Shown: one piece after another, positions 33,974 to 45,976 of the stretch
How the letters are laid out: each line of letters begins with the position of its first letter
Numbering within the stretch: the stretch's first letter is position 1
Assembly: GCA_021904315.1 (NCBI GenBank)
Contig: CM038911.1
Coordinates: forward strand, 11,009,390 to 11,073,389
Direction: 5' to 3'
DNA: 64,000 nucleotides
From: Sphagnum magellanicum
Lineage: Eukaryota > Streptophyta > Sphagnopsida > Sphagnales > Sphagnaceae
Position numbers and translations under genes: made by a program
The notes under the pieces: model-generated
What the model was told of the DNA's origin: nothing
Databases searched by the model: none
What the model saw: only the letters and a program-made list of their open reading frames with translations

Positions 33974-36303
33974 TTAGTCGACTTCTTCAATCTTGGGACC
34001 TGGACCACCAGATGCACCTCCAGTTGATGCACCATATCCACCACCACCGTAAGCACCTTCGGCAGGGCCAGTACCGCCTGCACTTCCTCCTCCTTGGTAC
34101 ATGCGTGCTATAATGGGGTTGCAAATTCCCTCCAGTTCCTTCTGCTTGTCTTCAAACTCATCGACTTCAGCCAGTTGGTTCTGGTCCAGCCATTGAATCG
34201 CACTTTCAACTGCTTTCTCGATTTTCTGTTTATCGTCGGCACTGAGTTGTCCTGAGATTTTGTCGTCTCTGATGGTGTTCTTCATGTTGTAGGCGTAATT
34301 TTCGAGGCCGTTTTTGGCATCCACTTTCCTCTTCACCTCCTCGTCTTCCGCTTTGTACTTCTCTGCTTCTTGCACCATCTTCTCGATGTCGTCCTTGCTT
34401 AGTCTGCCCTTGTCGTTGGTGATGGTGATTTTGTTCTTCACACCTGCCGTCTTGTCTTCAGCGGAGACGTTAAGGATGCCGTTGGCGTCGATGTCGAAAA
34501 CCACGTTCACTTGTGGTACACCTCTTGGTGCCGGTGGAATGCCCGAGAGCTCAAACTTCCCAAGAAGGTTGTTGTCCCGGGTTCTAGCTCTCTCGCCCTC
34601 GTACACTTGAATGAGCACACCAGGCTGATTGTCTGCGTAAGTAGAAAACACTTGCTCCTTCTTCGTAGGAATGGTGGTATTTCTGGGGATCAACGTTGTC
34701 ATCACTCCCCCCGCAGTTTCCAGACCAAGGCTCAACGGTGTTACGTCCAACAGCAACAGATCCTGAACTTTGGAATCCCCTTCTCCACTCAGAATGGCAG
34801 CTTGCACAGCAGCTCCATACGCGACTGCCTCGTCGGGGTTGATGCTTTTGCACAACTCCTTCCCGTTGAAAAAGTCCTGTAGAAGGCTTTGTACCTTGGG
34901 AATACGAGTGGAGCCTCCTACAAGCACCACTTCGTGTACCTGTCCCTTGTCCATCTTCGCATCTCGCAAGCATTTCTCCACAGGCTCCATGCACTTTCTG
35001 AACAGATCCATGTTCAACTCCTCAAATCTAGCTCTTGTGATGGTCGAGTAGAAATCCACACCTTCGTATAGCGAGTCGATCTCGATCGTAGTTTGAGCGG
35101 TGGATGAGAGAGTTCTCTTTGCGCGCTCGCACGCTGTGCGCAGGCGACGAAGAGCCCTGGCATTTCCAGAAATGTCTTTCTTGTACTTTCTCTTGAATTC
35201 TTGCACGAAATGGTTCACCAGTCGATTGTCGAAATCCTCGCCGCCAAGATGAGTGTCGCCTGCTGTGGACTTCACCTCAAAAATGCCTTCCTCGATCGTC
35301 AGAAGTGAGACATCGAACGTTCCTCCTCCAAGGTCGAAAATGAGGATGTTCTTCTCTCCAGATGACTGCCCTTTCTTATCCAGGCCGTAAGCAATAGCCG
35401 CAGCCGTCGGCTCATTGATGATGCGAAGCACGTTAAGACCAGAAATCACGCCTGCATCTTTCGTGGCTTGCCTCTGAGAGTCATTGAAATAGGCAGGCAC
35501 GGTAATGACAGCATTCTTCACCGTCTTGCCAAGGAAAGCCTCCGCAATTTCCTTCATCTTCACCAGCACCATCGACGATATCTCTTCCGCGCCGAATTGC
35601 TTTTGTTCGCCCTTGAAAGTCACAACAATCACCGGCTTGTCGTTAGGTCCCGGGATGACCTTGAACGGCCACAGTTTTATGTCACTCTGTACAGAGGGAT
35701 CACCGTAACGTCTTCCGATTAAGCGCTTCGCATCTGCAGTGTGCACACACAAGGATTTTGACGAATTTTCATGTCAGATCATCAAGATGAAGCTGGGGAA
35801 GCACCAGATCACAATTCAGATCCCTCCTCAACTATCACATGAGAAATCCTTGCTGAAACAGACATGGACAAGACAATAGCTGGCTTGCATCTCACACAAA
35901 CAAGATGTGATTGGATAACACGCCCTACTAGACTGATCCTTGCATCCCTGGAGACTTAGCTCGAAGATCCAGCATAAGACATCTTGGATTTTCCTGATCA
36001 CTCGAGAATATAGACGACTACCATGGACATAGATCAGCATGCAATTGCGAAGCTTAGCATCACACGAAAACAACTTACGATGAAGCAATACTTACCGAAA
36101 ACTGTGTTCTGCGGATTCATGGCCACTTGATTCTTGGCCGCATCGCCAATAAGACGCTCGGTATCCGTAAACGCGACGTAGGAAGGCGTCGTTCGGTTAC
36201 CTTGATCATTTGCAATGATCTCGACTCGATCATGTTGCCACACTCCCACACAACTGTACGTGGTACCGAGATCGATCCCGATAGCAGGTCCTTCTCCCGC
36301 CAT
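33974..36303 (-). CDS. HSP70: Cytosolic heat shock protein 70
   Basis: Two exons, 36303-36096 and 35733-33974, give 655 residues, the normal length of cytosolic HSP70/HSC70. The 362-bp intron splits the aspartate codon of the [12 protein letters not shown] segment, the position usual in plant HSC70 genes. Visible signatures are [14 protein letters not shown] at the N-terminus, [14 protein letters not shown], and [14 protein letters not shown] in the ATPase domain. A substrate-binding domain follows, then a GGxG-rich tail ending in EEVD, the cytosolic co-chaperone (TPR) docking signal. The protein folds nascent and stress-damaged proteins with DnaJ partners in an ATP cycle. No frame lesion is seen. 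The upstream region has heat-shock elements and a TATA box, which points to stress induction. Inducible versus constitutive identity cannot be told from the protein alone. Confidence 0.97.
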
Positions 36304-36630
36304 TATATCGTCCTCAAAACAGCGGCACTACTTGAGAACGTCCTATAACCTTCAAGCACTAGAAATCAATATACAGAGCCGTTTGAAGCTGTGCCACGGA
36401 TCAATCAAACGCTGAACACTCAAAAACCACTTTAAAAAAATTTTCCCCTCTCCGGGGCGCTTCTCAGAGGACCAAAAGAACAAATATCCACAACTAGAAA
36501 AAACAGAAGATTGTCTGATTTATCGCTTTCCTTACGGCAATCAGCAGTGCTCCTGTGTAAGTACTATTCCAAATTCTGCACTTGCGATTAATCGATTACG
36601 AAATGAGGAATTCGGAGGCGGAGTGCAATT

Positions 36631-36790
36631 CTTATACCAAGCACTGCAGGATGCGTCCAGCAACAACCAGATGCTTCTCGCTGACGAAAATCCCTCCACA
36701 ATTTCTCGACGCTCCTCGAACGCTCCACAGTTTTCTCGATGCTCCTCGACCGGTCTGGAAGACTGTGCAGAGTTCTGGAAGGGTCGAGAG
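36631..36790 (-). promoter_or_regulatory. Heat-shock promoter of HSP70
   Basis: On the minus strand a TATA box (GGTATAAG, plus-strand cttata at 36631-36636) lies about 330 bp before the ATG. Upstream of it is a perfect inverted heat-shock element core, cTTCcaGAAc (36773-36780 on plus, ttctggaa), and several imperfect GAA/TTC pentamers including TCTTCCAGACC and CGAGAAGCATCT. Spacing between the elements and the TATA box is typical of plant heat-shock genes. This predicts a 5' UTR of about 300 bases. Confidence 0.7.
36693..36750. repeat. 29-bp tandem duplication in HSP70 promoter
   Basis: Two adjacent 29-bp units (36693-36721 and 36722-36750) of the form 'SctccacaRttttctcgaYgctcctcgaMc' differ at a handful of positions. 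Each contains GAGAA and TTCGAGGA-like half sites of a heat-shock element. Confidence 0.75.
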
Positions 36791-36837
36791 CAGGGGGGTC
36801 TTTTAGGGTGGACTGGCAATCATCCAGAAAAAGGATT

Positions 36838-36969
36838 TAGCCAAATTTGGCTACAGCTCATAGAGCAAAGTGTAGAAGCAGTGTTTTTTTTTTTTTTTTT
36901 TTCCCCAATTTTCTCATGTTGCTCCAAAAGTGGTGATCAGCCACAAGAAGATTTAGCCAAATCTGGCTA
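36838..36969. repeat. Repeated 16-bp palindrome TAGCCAAATTTGGCTA
   Basis: A perfect 16-bp palindrome at 36838-36853 recurs with one mismatch at 36954-36969 (TAGCCAAATCTGGCTA), both followed by 'ca' or 'caag' and preceded by 'gattt'. Looser versions (aatatggcgatttc, aatttggcgattt, aatttcgccaaaa) continue to about 37350. Confidence 0.6.
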
Positions 36970-37700
36970 CAAGAAAAAATAGAGAAATAGAAAATCTAGG
37001 AATCCTATTACATGTTGGTGAAACACTAGAACGTATTAGCTAAATATGGCGATTTCAAAAGGAGAAAACTAAAAATCTGCCAAAAATTTCCAAGAATCTT
37101 AGAATTTCTTTTTTTTGAATCCTCCAAATTTGGCGATTTTTAAAATTTTTCTTTTAAATAGAAAAAATGCCGAATTTTCGCCACAGATAAAATCACTGCG
37201 TCGAAGCTATGGTGTAAATCTGGCAATTTTCATTTCTTTTTCCTAAAAATATGGCGATTTCTTATCCTTTATTCCAAAGAAAAAAATTTGTAAGATTGGC
37301 AATCCTTTTTGTTATCATCACCAAGTGGCAGAATTTCGCCCAAAATAAAAGGCTGAATCAAGACAGTGGTAGCCTATTTTTTTTACTGGAGAAATTTAGT
37401 CAAAAAGATGAAAAAAAAATGAAGTGATTTTGGAGGCTTTTAATTGGCAAAAGCAAGGGAAAATAAATAAATAAATAAAAATTCGCCAGATTTCTATATT
37501 TGGTTTCTCAGTGTCTAGCCATAAATATAAAAGGTTGATTAAATATTTGTACTTCATATTACTGGTTTATAGCCAGATTAAGCGAAATATTCCTAGGGAT
37601 GATCGCCATTTTTTTCACATCTTCATATGGATGATCGCCACTTAAAGCTACATTTAAAAAACAATCCTGGAAAAAAAATAAAAAATACTGGAACGTGGTC
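36970..37700. other. AT-rich spacer with TTGGCGATTT-type motifs
   Basis: No gene. Scattered short motifs resembling halves of the palindrome just upstream recur about every 50-120 bp in both orientations. Confidence 0.45.
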
Positions 37701-37719
37701 CAGAAGCTGGGGCTTAGGG

Positions 37720-38062
37720 AACAACAAAACTTCCTGCTAGCAGACAAAGTAGTGGGCAGGGGAATCCCCCCTTTGTCGCTTCTTTGCCGACCGCATGTAA
37801 TCTTAGTTTCGGTCGGCGCCACTTCGTCATACCACGTGGAGAGCCAAGCGCATATGTGGATACTGCACGAGCCCTTTATCCTCCAGGTGGCACGTGTTGT
37901 GGTGTCCAGCATGAGTCGGGTCACCCGGAGTTGAGCAGGGGTCCGCCACCCGCGTAATAAGGAGGGCACGGGCAGCTAACTACATATCCGCCACCCGTCT
38001 GACCGTTAACGACGGTCCGAGCAGATACCCGGACCTAGATACCCGGACCTTGAGTGGCGGAG
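37720..38062. other. GC-rich island with two G-boxes
   Basis: The base composition jumps from very AT-rich to GC-rich and back. Two CACTGT-free, perfect CACGTG G-boxes lie at 37833-37838 and 37891-37896. A perfect 14-bp tandem (agatacccggacct) lies at 38023-38050. The phrase 'tccgccacccg' occurs twice (about 37951 and 37987), and a hairpin CCGACCG...CGGTCGG is near 37786-37815. Frames on either strand resemble nothing known. It could be an orphan promoter or part of an unrecognised element. Confidence 0.5.
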
Positions 38063-38839
38063 TAAAAAACCATTCTTTTGTGAACATTTAGAGAAATTTT
38101 TTTTGCCCACAGCCCACCACAATTGAAAACTAAATTGAGGTTTTTTGAACTGAGAATTTTTTTTCAAGTGTCATTTGCAGGTTTTTTTACATATTCAAAA
38201 TTTAGATCCAAAGTTTTAGGTTCATTCCCTATTAGATTTTTCTAATTTATTTATTCTCTCAAGCAAAGGGATTGTGCACCAAGTAGGCTTGGTGGATTGT
38301 GTCCACCTTCCTATTAATAAGATGAGGTGCCTCCCAAGTTCAATTTTTTTTTTTTTTTTGCAAGGAGCTGCCAATTTGATTGGCCCATCACTCAATTTGA
38401 AATGAAACTATGAAGGCTCCCCAAAATAGAAGGTTCTATACTGAAGTATATAGTTCATCCCCTTTGGCCCACCTATATAGGTGAAAGGAGGACAACAATT
38501 GTCAAAGCATATGGGATAAAAATGAGGTGTTATGGAAAACATGTTGGGGAACACATTGGGAACCTAAAGGGAACGTAATGTGAACAAATTGCGAACTAGG
38601 GAGAAATGAAAAAAATTGTTCCCCCTTCCCCCAAAACTTAAAAGGAAAAAAAACAAGGCACCTTGAATGTATGTTTGGGCTTTCCCATTGGCTACATGAA
38701 ATTTCTCTTGCCAAAAAAGTTCGTCACCATTTTTTGCCTAGCCTAACACCCCTTGTAAAGAACACCCTACCTATTTTGACAACATTGTCATGTGCTTTTA
38801 TGTTGGCACCTATAAACTGACATCACACTCATAACACAT

Positions 38840-38845
<6 letters not shown>

Positions 38846-38878
<33 letters not shown>
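38846..38878. repeat. (AT)n microsatellite
   Basis: Uninterrupted AT dinucleotide run, preceded by 'acataac' repeats. Confidence 0.9.
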
Positions 38879-38880
<2 letters not shown>

Positions 38881-40569
38881 AATGGTACACCACATTCAAA
38901 CCATAGACTAACTCACTTACAACAACACAAGAATCCAAACCCAAAACATAACAAATTAAAACACTTGCATAACAAAAAAAACTGCAAAGCAGAAACTATG
39001 TTCTAAAATCTTAAATCACCAAAGATGATTTGAAGTCACACAAGATGGGATTATATCTTATGACAAATATCCCAAACCCTATTCACACATGGAATGATTC
39101 AAGACTAACTAATTAGCTTAACTAACCCAATTTACCCCTAATTAACTAGGACCTAATTAAGTAACTAAGCTAACACACCTAACAACATAGTGGAATAAAA
39201 AAAACCTAATAATTGATGTAAACATTTTTTCCCCTTTTGTTAATTTGGGAATTTTAATTGTGTTTGAACTAATCATAACTATTATGAAGCTCATGTGGGT
39301 TTGATATTGTAATTTATAAATGTTTCAACTAAATCATAACTACCATGGAACCTTCACAGCTTCAACACAAATAATATTATTTTAAAAAATGTTCAGTGCA
39401 ATTTATTAAAATAAAATTTTCACCTTAAAGGTTTTTCAACCCCAAGTTGTTGAAGGGCCAACCTTTTACATCCACCTTTATTTTCCTTAGTTGGTAGTTT
39501 TGGAAATCCGAAAAACTTTTCAGCAACCTTTTTCATTAAACCTTGAAGATCGTATAGATTTTTAATAATGTTTCCCATTAATCCATAATTAGGCTTTACT
39601 CTTAAAAATTGGAATATTCTACAACACCTAGTAATTATCATGCATAAAGCTTTTACAAGCATACAAGTCACAATGTCACAACCAATGTTGGCAAGGTATC
39701 AAATTTTGGCTAGGTATCAATTAAGGCATGCACACATGTATAGGGCACCTTGACCACTAAGCTTTGGTCGATGAAAAATTTCAATACACCTTATCACGTC
39801 TCTCTTGTCCCATACACATGCAATGTTCATACTTGGGTGGGCCTTGAATTTTGCAAAGATTGTGAGATGCATTGGTGCAGTGGGCATCTCACATCACACA
39901 CCCATGCAAGGCATTAGGGTTTTAAAATTTATGTTAGAGTTTTGCAAAGTCTTGGTGGGTTTTAGTTTTTCTTGGTGTGAGAGATATTGGTTCATGGTTT
40001 TGTGCAATTGTGATGAAAATGACTATGCAACAAATAGGAGCACTAAATTTGCCCTCAAGGTGTTCTACTAGTGATGTCACTAACAGTTATCACATTCTTG
40101 TTCAAGTAAGCTTTAAGTTCTTTTGTTGCACATTGTCCCATTTTAAACCTATGCATAAGGATCTTATGTGTTTTGGTTTTCATCACATTGGCGTGTTTAG
40201 ATTTAGGACCCAAATGAAGCACCAAGATCTATTTTTTGGTTTTGGTTGTTGCATTTGTTACATTTTAATTTCCATTGTCATATTTGAATGTTTTATGTTT
40301 TGTTGTGTTCATCATTCAATTTGCATTGTTAATGGTTGTGTTTCACTACTTTTTCAATTTCTATCATTGATGGTTGTGTTCCAATGGTTTTTCAATTTCC
40401 ATTGTCAATGCGTGCTCTATTGTTTTGATTTGTTGGTTCATCACAAAATAATTTCCTAACTATTGCAAAAGAGCTTTTCCATTGTTGCAGAATTTTTTTT
40501 TTCAATTTAAGATTTAAGGTGTTTTGTGTTTTACATTTCTTAAGGTTTAGTTTTCATTGTCAATCTACA

Positions 40570-41136
40570 ATGAATGCAAATAGTCAAAATGTTTTTATGA
40601 ATGGAGTGACAAAAGATGGAGAAGGATTTCTTTTGTTTATAACTGATTATGGCATTGGCATTGGTGAAGTGCAAGGGGTTGGGAGTGGTGAAGGTGGCTT
40701 GGATCTAAAGCAAGTCCTAATGATAAATGTTGATAGAATGTTCAATGAAAACAACTTGGAGATTTTTGAAGTTGAAGTTGTTGCACTACAAAAACATTGT
40801 CATCATAGTTTTAATGAACATTGTGTCTTACGTTCCACTATAGTCACCACAACCTTATGCTGCCATTTGTTATCAACATGTCATGTCAAAGTGTTGTCAA
40901 TATGCTATTAATGACTTTAAGATATGTGATGGAATACAAAAGGTTTCTCTTGAGGATGTTAGTCTTTTGTGTAAAAGATTATTATTGGATGAAAGGTAGA
41001 CAAGAATGGGCTAGGGCTTGTAGAGATACATCCCTTCTCATTCAAAAATTCAAAACTCATGTCAAAACATGGTTTGCATCCAAAGTGATTTTAGTCCAAA
41101 AAAACCCTACAGTTCAAATATTGGGTTTTTTGCCAT
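40570..41136 (+). pseudogene. Transposase-like remnant, weak
   Basis: Two overlapping plus-strand frames carry an ATG-initiated segment (NANSQNVFMNGVTKDGEGF) and, in a second frame, a segment with LLIQKFKTHVKTWFASKVIL. The latter resembles the KTHVKTRFASKVI-type block that I associate with the plant hAT-like transposases also present as copies A and B. No other domain is visible, so the assignment is tentative. Confidence 0.3.
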
Positions 41137-43549
41137 AATTTTTTGCTATTAAAAATAAAATTGCTTTGCAAAGTAGAATTCCTATTCCTCACACATGGCC
41201 TATGGAACAAAAAATGTCAAAATTTTTGACTCCAATGGTCGCTTAGTGTGCCTTAAACCAATTTTGAGAGCATAAATTATTGTTTGGTGCAAGCTTTGCT
41301 ATCATATCCATGTGTGTTACAATGCACAATAACAATTTTGGTACAAATAATGTGATGTAGGTATATGGGTTAGCAAAATTCTACTTGATTGTTTTAGGCT
41401 CTTATATATAACAAAGTTTGTAGTTTTGAAAATCATCCAACATGGTTTTAAACTTGTTTGAATGTGATTAAATCCATATAGGATATGCATCAATAATATG
41501 CATTTGAAAAAGATAGAAGAAAATATAACATATGTACAAAAAAGACTTATAATATGTATTAATTCTTAGTAGCAAGATGGAAAAGGTAAATGTAATTTAT
41601 AATAAAAGTTTAGAATAAAAGAGGGTAGCATTAATGAGGTGTTATTTACTTGGTCTAGACAAGGAGTTGATGAAGGCGTAGATGTAGCAACTTGGTGGTT
41701 TGTTTATTTGGGTTGTAATGCACACCTTGTCCTCACCTTTTATGATTAAATTTTGGAACCAAAAAAATTTCAAAGTTGCGATGATTTTTGCCATATTGAA
41801 AACACTTTTAGTTTCTATTTGTGAACTAATAATGCCTATGAATTGTTGTGTTAGATGTGAAATATTAAAAAATTACTATTCATTTTTTGCCCACCAATTC
41901 AAAGGATTTAATGCATTTGCATGCATTAATATAGTTTTCTTGAAAAGTGATTACTAAGCTTTAAGCAACCCAAATGCAACCTCTTTAGTAGAAACCAAAA
42001 TTCCAAATACACCCAATTTAAGTGTAAAAGACCTAGTAGGTTCAACCTCAATAAAAGTTGGTGTTAGGGTATTGTAAACAATTTGCAATAGTTGCATAAA
42101 AATTCCACAATTGTATTTTGCAACAACATACAAGGCCAATTCACACCTCATATAATTTTGGATGAATTATAGATTTTAAAATCATGGGTCAAACATGAGA
42201 ACCAACGTGTTATCAATGGCATGAGATTGAAATGATGATACCAAGGCCAAGAATGGCCTCAACACACCAATAACTTCAATCCCCATGCAATGCCCAATAT
42301 GCATAAATTCATCATCAAAATCTCCAACCTACAATCAACAAAAAAATTCAAAAACTTGAAACCTAAACATGAACCCTAAACAAAAAAACCAGAAAACTTT
42401 AAACAAAAAACCCAACTTGGGGTTGAAAATCTAGATAAGTTTTTTTGTTATGAAAATTTGGTCAAATGATCTTGGGCTTGGGTGCACAACTAAGCCTAAA
42501 TTGATCAAGGAATATCTTGAGATTGAAAATGGTATGGTGATGGAAAATGAAGATTTTATTCTTAATTTCAATTTGTTTGAAGAAGATTGACAATATGTGA
42601 TTTTTTTGGTGTAGAAAAAAATGGATGCATAATATGTGAAGAGAAAAATGGGAGCTACCTAATTGTACTTCGAAATTTTTTTTTGTTATTTCAATTTGTT
42701 GGTTATAGGTACATTAACCTTAATAACAAACTATCCCATTTTGTGTTGTATGATTTTGTGATTTGTTGGAAGTGCAAGTACCTAAACCTTAAGGGGCAAA
42801 GTGACTCAATGATGAGCAAAGGAAAAATGTGAAGCACCCTTTTTTTTTTCAAAGCTTCACAATAGGTCAAACGTCTATGTGGTGTTTTGATGTTTGATAT
42901 ATGTTTGTTAGATCTAATGTGGGATGCTTTTTTTTGCAAAAATCTAATTTTAGATTGAAGGACTACATGGGTTTGATGAAATTGCATTGGGGTGTTTTTA
43001 TTATGGTTTCTAATTTGCAGATTGTAGTTCTGGTTTTGAATTGAAGGATTGTGGGTTTGGTGAACTAAATTGGGGTGTCTTTGTTGGGGCTTCCAATTTG
43101 CATATTACAATTATGGTAACTGAGTTCTCAATTTTTTTGTTATTTGACACAATGTTACAAATTTGAATCATTGCACCTAGGGTCAATTTCCACATGATTA
43201 GATGGTCTTAAAATTTGAAGGGTATGGTTTGATGCAATTGTGTTGAATGAATTCAACATAACATCAATTGTTTGAATCAGTTTCAATGCACGGTTGTTTG
43301 AATAAGTTTTGTTTGTGTGTGCATGAATCACAAGAGTTTGAGAATGCACTCTACACCCACTACAAAAATTTATGGATCAAATTGCTAAGGTTATAGGTGA
43401 AAATGAACAACAATTTGTAGTGTGCCATCAACAACTCCAACTTACTAGAGTATTTTGCCCCCTTAGCAGCAAGGTTGTAATTATTTAATTATTTAGACTA
43501 CAATTTTGTTGGTTAATATTTAGTCATGGAAAACATAGGATAAGACAGA

Positions 43550-43805
43550 AGCAAGTCACCTTGCACTGACACAGAAATTAGTTCAGTCCAGACTGCAGCA
43601 TCTGGACAACAGCTTAGGTACCCATCACCAGAAGCATGTCCATTGCACTGACACAAAGAAATTAGTTCAGTACAGACTGCAGCACCTGGTCAACAGCTGA
43701 GGTGCCCTCATTAGAAGCAAGTCACCTTGCACTCAGACAAAGAAACTAGTTCAGTACAGACTGCAGCGCGTTGACAAAAGCTGAGGTACCGATCACCAGA
43801 AACAA
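43550..43805. repeat. Three tandem copies of an 84-bp unit
   Basis: The phrase 'agttcagtacagactgcagc' recurs at 43581, 43665 and 43749, exactly 84 bp apart. The flanking 'caccttgcactgacacaaagaaatt' and 'acagctgaggtaccc.tcaccagaa' are part of each unit. Copies differ by several substitutions. Confidence 0.8.
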
Positions 43806-44871
43806 CAAGTACCATACCTTCCATTATAAACTATGAGATGAACATTCAACTGCTGCACCTAGGTACCCATAGCTATTCTCTATTCTGACATGCTTAGGGC
43901 TCAAACAAACACTAGGAGAGCAGCACTGCTCTCACTCTGGAACACTCTTCATTTTTTCCATCCCACCCAAAATACTTACGCGGCCATTATTGTCACCCCG
44001 GAATGAATCTTCTGAACCTGAAAAGGCCCTACCTTTGTCATGGCCTTCAGTGGAGCCGCATAGCCAATGGGTCCACTTGTATCGCATATTCCATATATCA
44101 AATGCACAGCTAGAGTAGTGGCTGCATTGTCATCTTTCTTTTCACCTGACACCAGCGTATGAAGGCAGATGTTTAACACAGAAATTGGAGTCAATACATA
44201 TGAGTTCGTCTCAATCCTTGAATCTGGACTACTAGTTGCATTTCCAATTAGGTAATGAGACAAGCTGCAGGGATGGGGCACTGGAGAAACTTTCAGCTAC
44301 ATAGTTAGCCAAACTGCCACTCTACCCCTGGCATTTTCCACATCTGTCCATTCCTTTGAGAACACGAACAGAATTTTTTTTGAAGGATAGGATGAGGCCT
44401 TGTTCTCGTGTCCAGCCAAAAAAACAAGGGTGATGAGGGCAGCTTGCAGTCTCGTCAGTGTTGCAGCGACACAAGTTACTAATAATCAGGCCCCTGAATT
44501 TCTGTTTTCTCATTCCTCACTTCAAATGCAGCGAATAGAAGTGGCGAACAGGCATATGTACGAGAAGGCAAACCGATCGCTAGCGCATTCGCGTCTGAGG
44601 TGGGGCCCGCTAAGCAGATTCGCTAGGGTTATCGCTCGCCTCCTAAGAGACAAATAGCTGGGGCTACTGTGTCCACACAGAACGTGTGGTTCTGCCCTGT
44701 TGCTTTACCCGCTCTTTCGCCTCTTCTTTTTGCTGCACGAGTAGTCTGCCGGCCCTGCCTTGCGGCGTCGGAGCTGAAGGTGGCTTTTGCATTTCCTACC
44801 GATTGTTCAGCAACATCTCCCATCCTTCTTCTTCTGCTAGTGCCCCAAGGTCAGATCGCGCGACCGCCTTG
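43806..44871. other. Spacer upstream of the tandem array
   Basis: A minus-strand frame at 44270-43976 (about 95 codons, containing AVHLIYGICDTSGPIGYAAP) is bounded by an AG (tgcag) and could be an exon, but I do not recognise it and found no partner exons. Base composition becomes GC-rich from about 44550. Confidence 0.35.
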
Positions 44872-45560
44872 CAAGCTGACGAAGAGGCGAACCACGACCA
44901 CTACCCGCCACTGTCTGATGTTTGCGCTCCCATCCTGCATCGATCCAGCTAGCACAGTGCACTGCATCTTCTTTTGCTGCATCGAGATCTGGCGCCCGAC
45001 CTACAAGCTGACGAAGAGACGAAGCGCAAGCGCGACCAAACCGCCTCTGGTGTGTGCGCTTCCAAGCTATACCGATGCAGGTAGGCTGCACCTTTTCTCT
45101 CATCGAGATTCTTCCGCCTGCAAGTTGACGAGTAGACTAACCATGACGGCAGACCCCGTCGCCTTCTGGTGTCTATACTACCGAGCTAGACGGATCCAGC
45201 TACGTTGCACCTTCTTTTCCCGCATCGAGGTCAGTTCCGTCCCGTAAACTGACAACTAGACGAACCACGATCGCAGAACTCACCGCCTTCTGGTGTGCGC
45301 TACCAAGCTACTTTGATCCGGCAAGGTTTCACCTTCCTTTTCCGTGTCGAGATCGGGCGGCCACCCCTGCAAACTGACGAAGAGATGAACCACGGCTGCA
45401 GATCCCATCGACTTTTGGTGTGTGCGCTACCAATCTAGACTACGCCTGCTTTTTCCGCATCGAGATTGGGCGCCCGCCCCTGCAAGCAGATGAAGACACG
45501 AACCAGGACCGCAGACCCCACCCCCTTCTGGTGTGCGCGACACCAAGCTACACACCGCGC
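44872..45560. repeat. Six tandem copies of a roughly 120-bp GC-rich unit
   Basis: The anchor 'caagctgacgaagagacgaacca' recurs at 44872, 45004, 45121, 45245, 45370 and 45483 (spacing 113-132 bp). Each unit also contains 'ttctggtgtgcgctaccaagcta', 'tgcaccttctttt' and 'cgcatcgagat'. The copies are diverged with small indels. Open frames that cross it are products of its composition. It lies about 400 bp upstream of the hydrolase-NB-LRR coding region. Confidence 0.85.
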
Positions 45561-45976
45561 TATCTAGCCGCATACCGCGCTGCACCTGATAGACCCCGTA
45601 CCGCACCACGCTTTTCGTACTTGCACCCGCGCATATAACTTAGTGAAGGAAGGCACAGCCTGTGGGCGACGTGCCATCTCTCCTCAGTTCCTATTTCTAC
45701 CTTACGAATCAAATCTGTGCAGCAGTTTCACAACGCGTAATCACGCCAACTCTTCTGCAATCTCGTAAATTGTACTCATACCCACGAGTGACGGGGATTT
45801 CTTTCCGCCAGATCGTTTTGGTGCATTGATCCTTGAGCAAAACAACATTCCCATCAACAATCCTAACCGTTGTATCGACACTCCTAATCATTTTTTGCAT
45901 CCACAGTTTTTTGTTCCGAAAGTGGCACGGGCGATCAATTGTTTGTGAGGGTGAAACTGGGGTTTTCGATGTGCAG

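Larger units (their letters stand above)
38063..43549. other. AT-rich spacer with transposon debris
   Basis: No intact gene. A perfect (AT)n run of about 32 bases lies at 38846-38878. A minus-strand frame at 39671-39420 (83 codons, ending LTKENKGGCKR-like) is unrecognised. Plus-strand frames at 40570-41110 are described separately. Confidence 0.45.

Noticed and set aside
36541-36819. 92-codon minus-strand frame upstream of HSP70
   Set aside because: It overlaps the TATA box, heat-shock elements and tandem duplication of the promoter, and resembles no protein.
44669-45247. 192-codon plus-strand open frame
   Set aside because: It runs through the GC-rich tandem array, repeats with the array, and has no recognisable domain. 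Openness is explained by composition.
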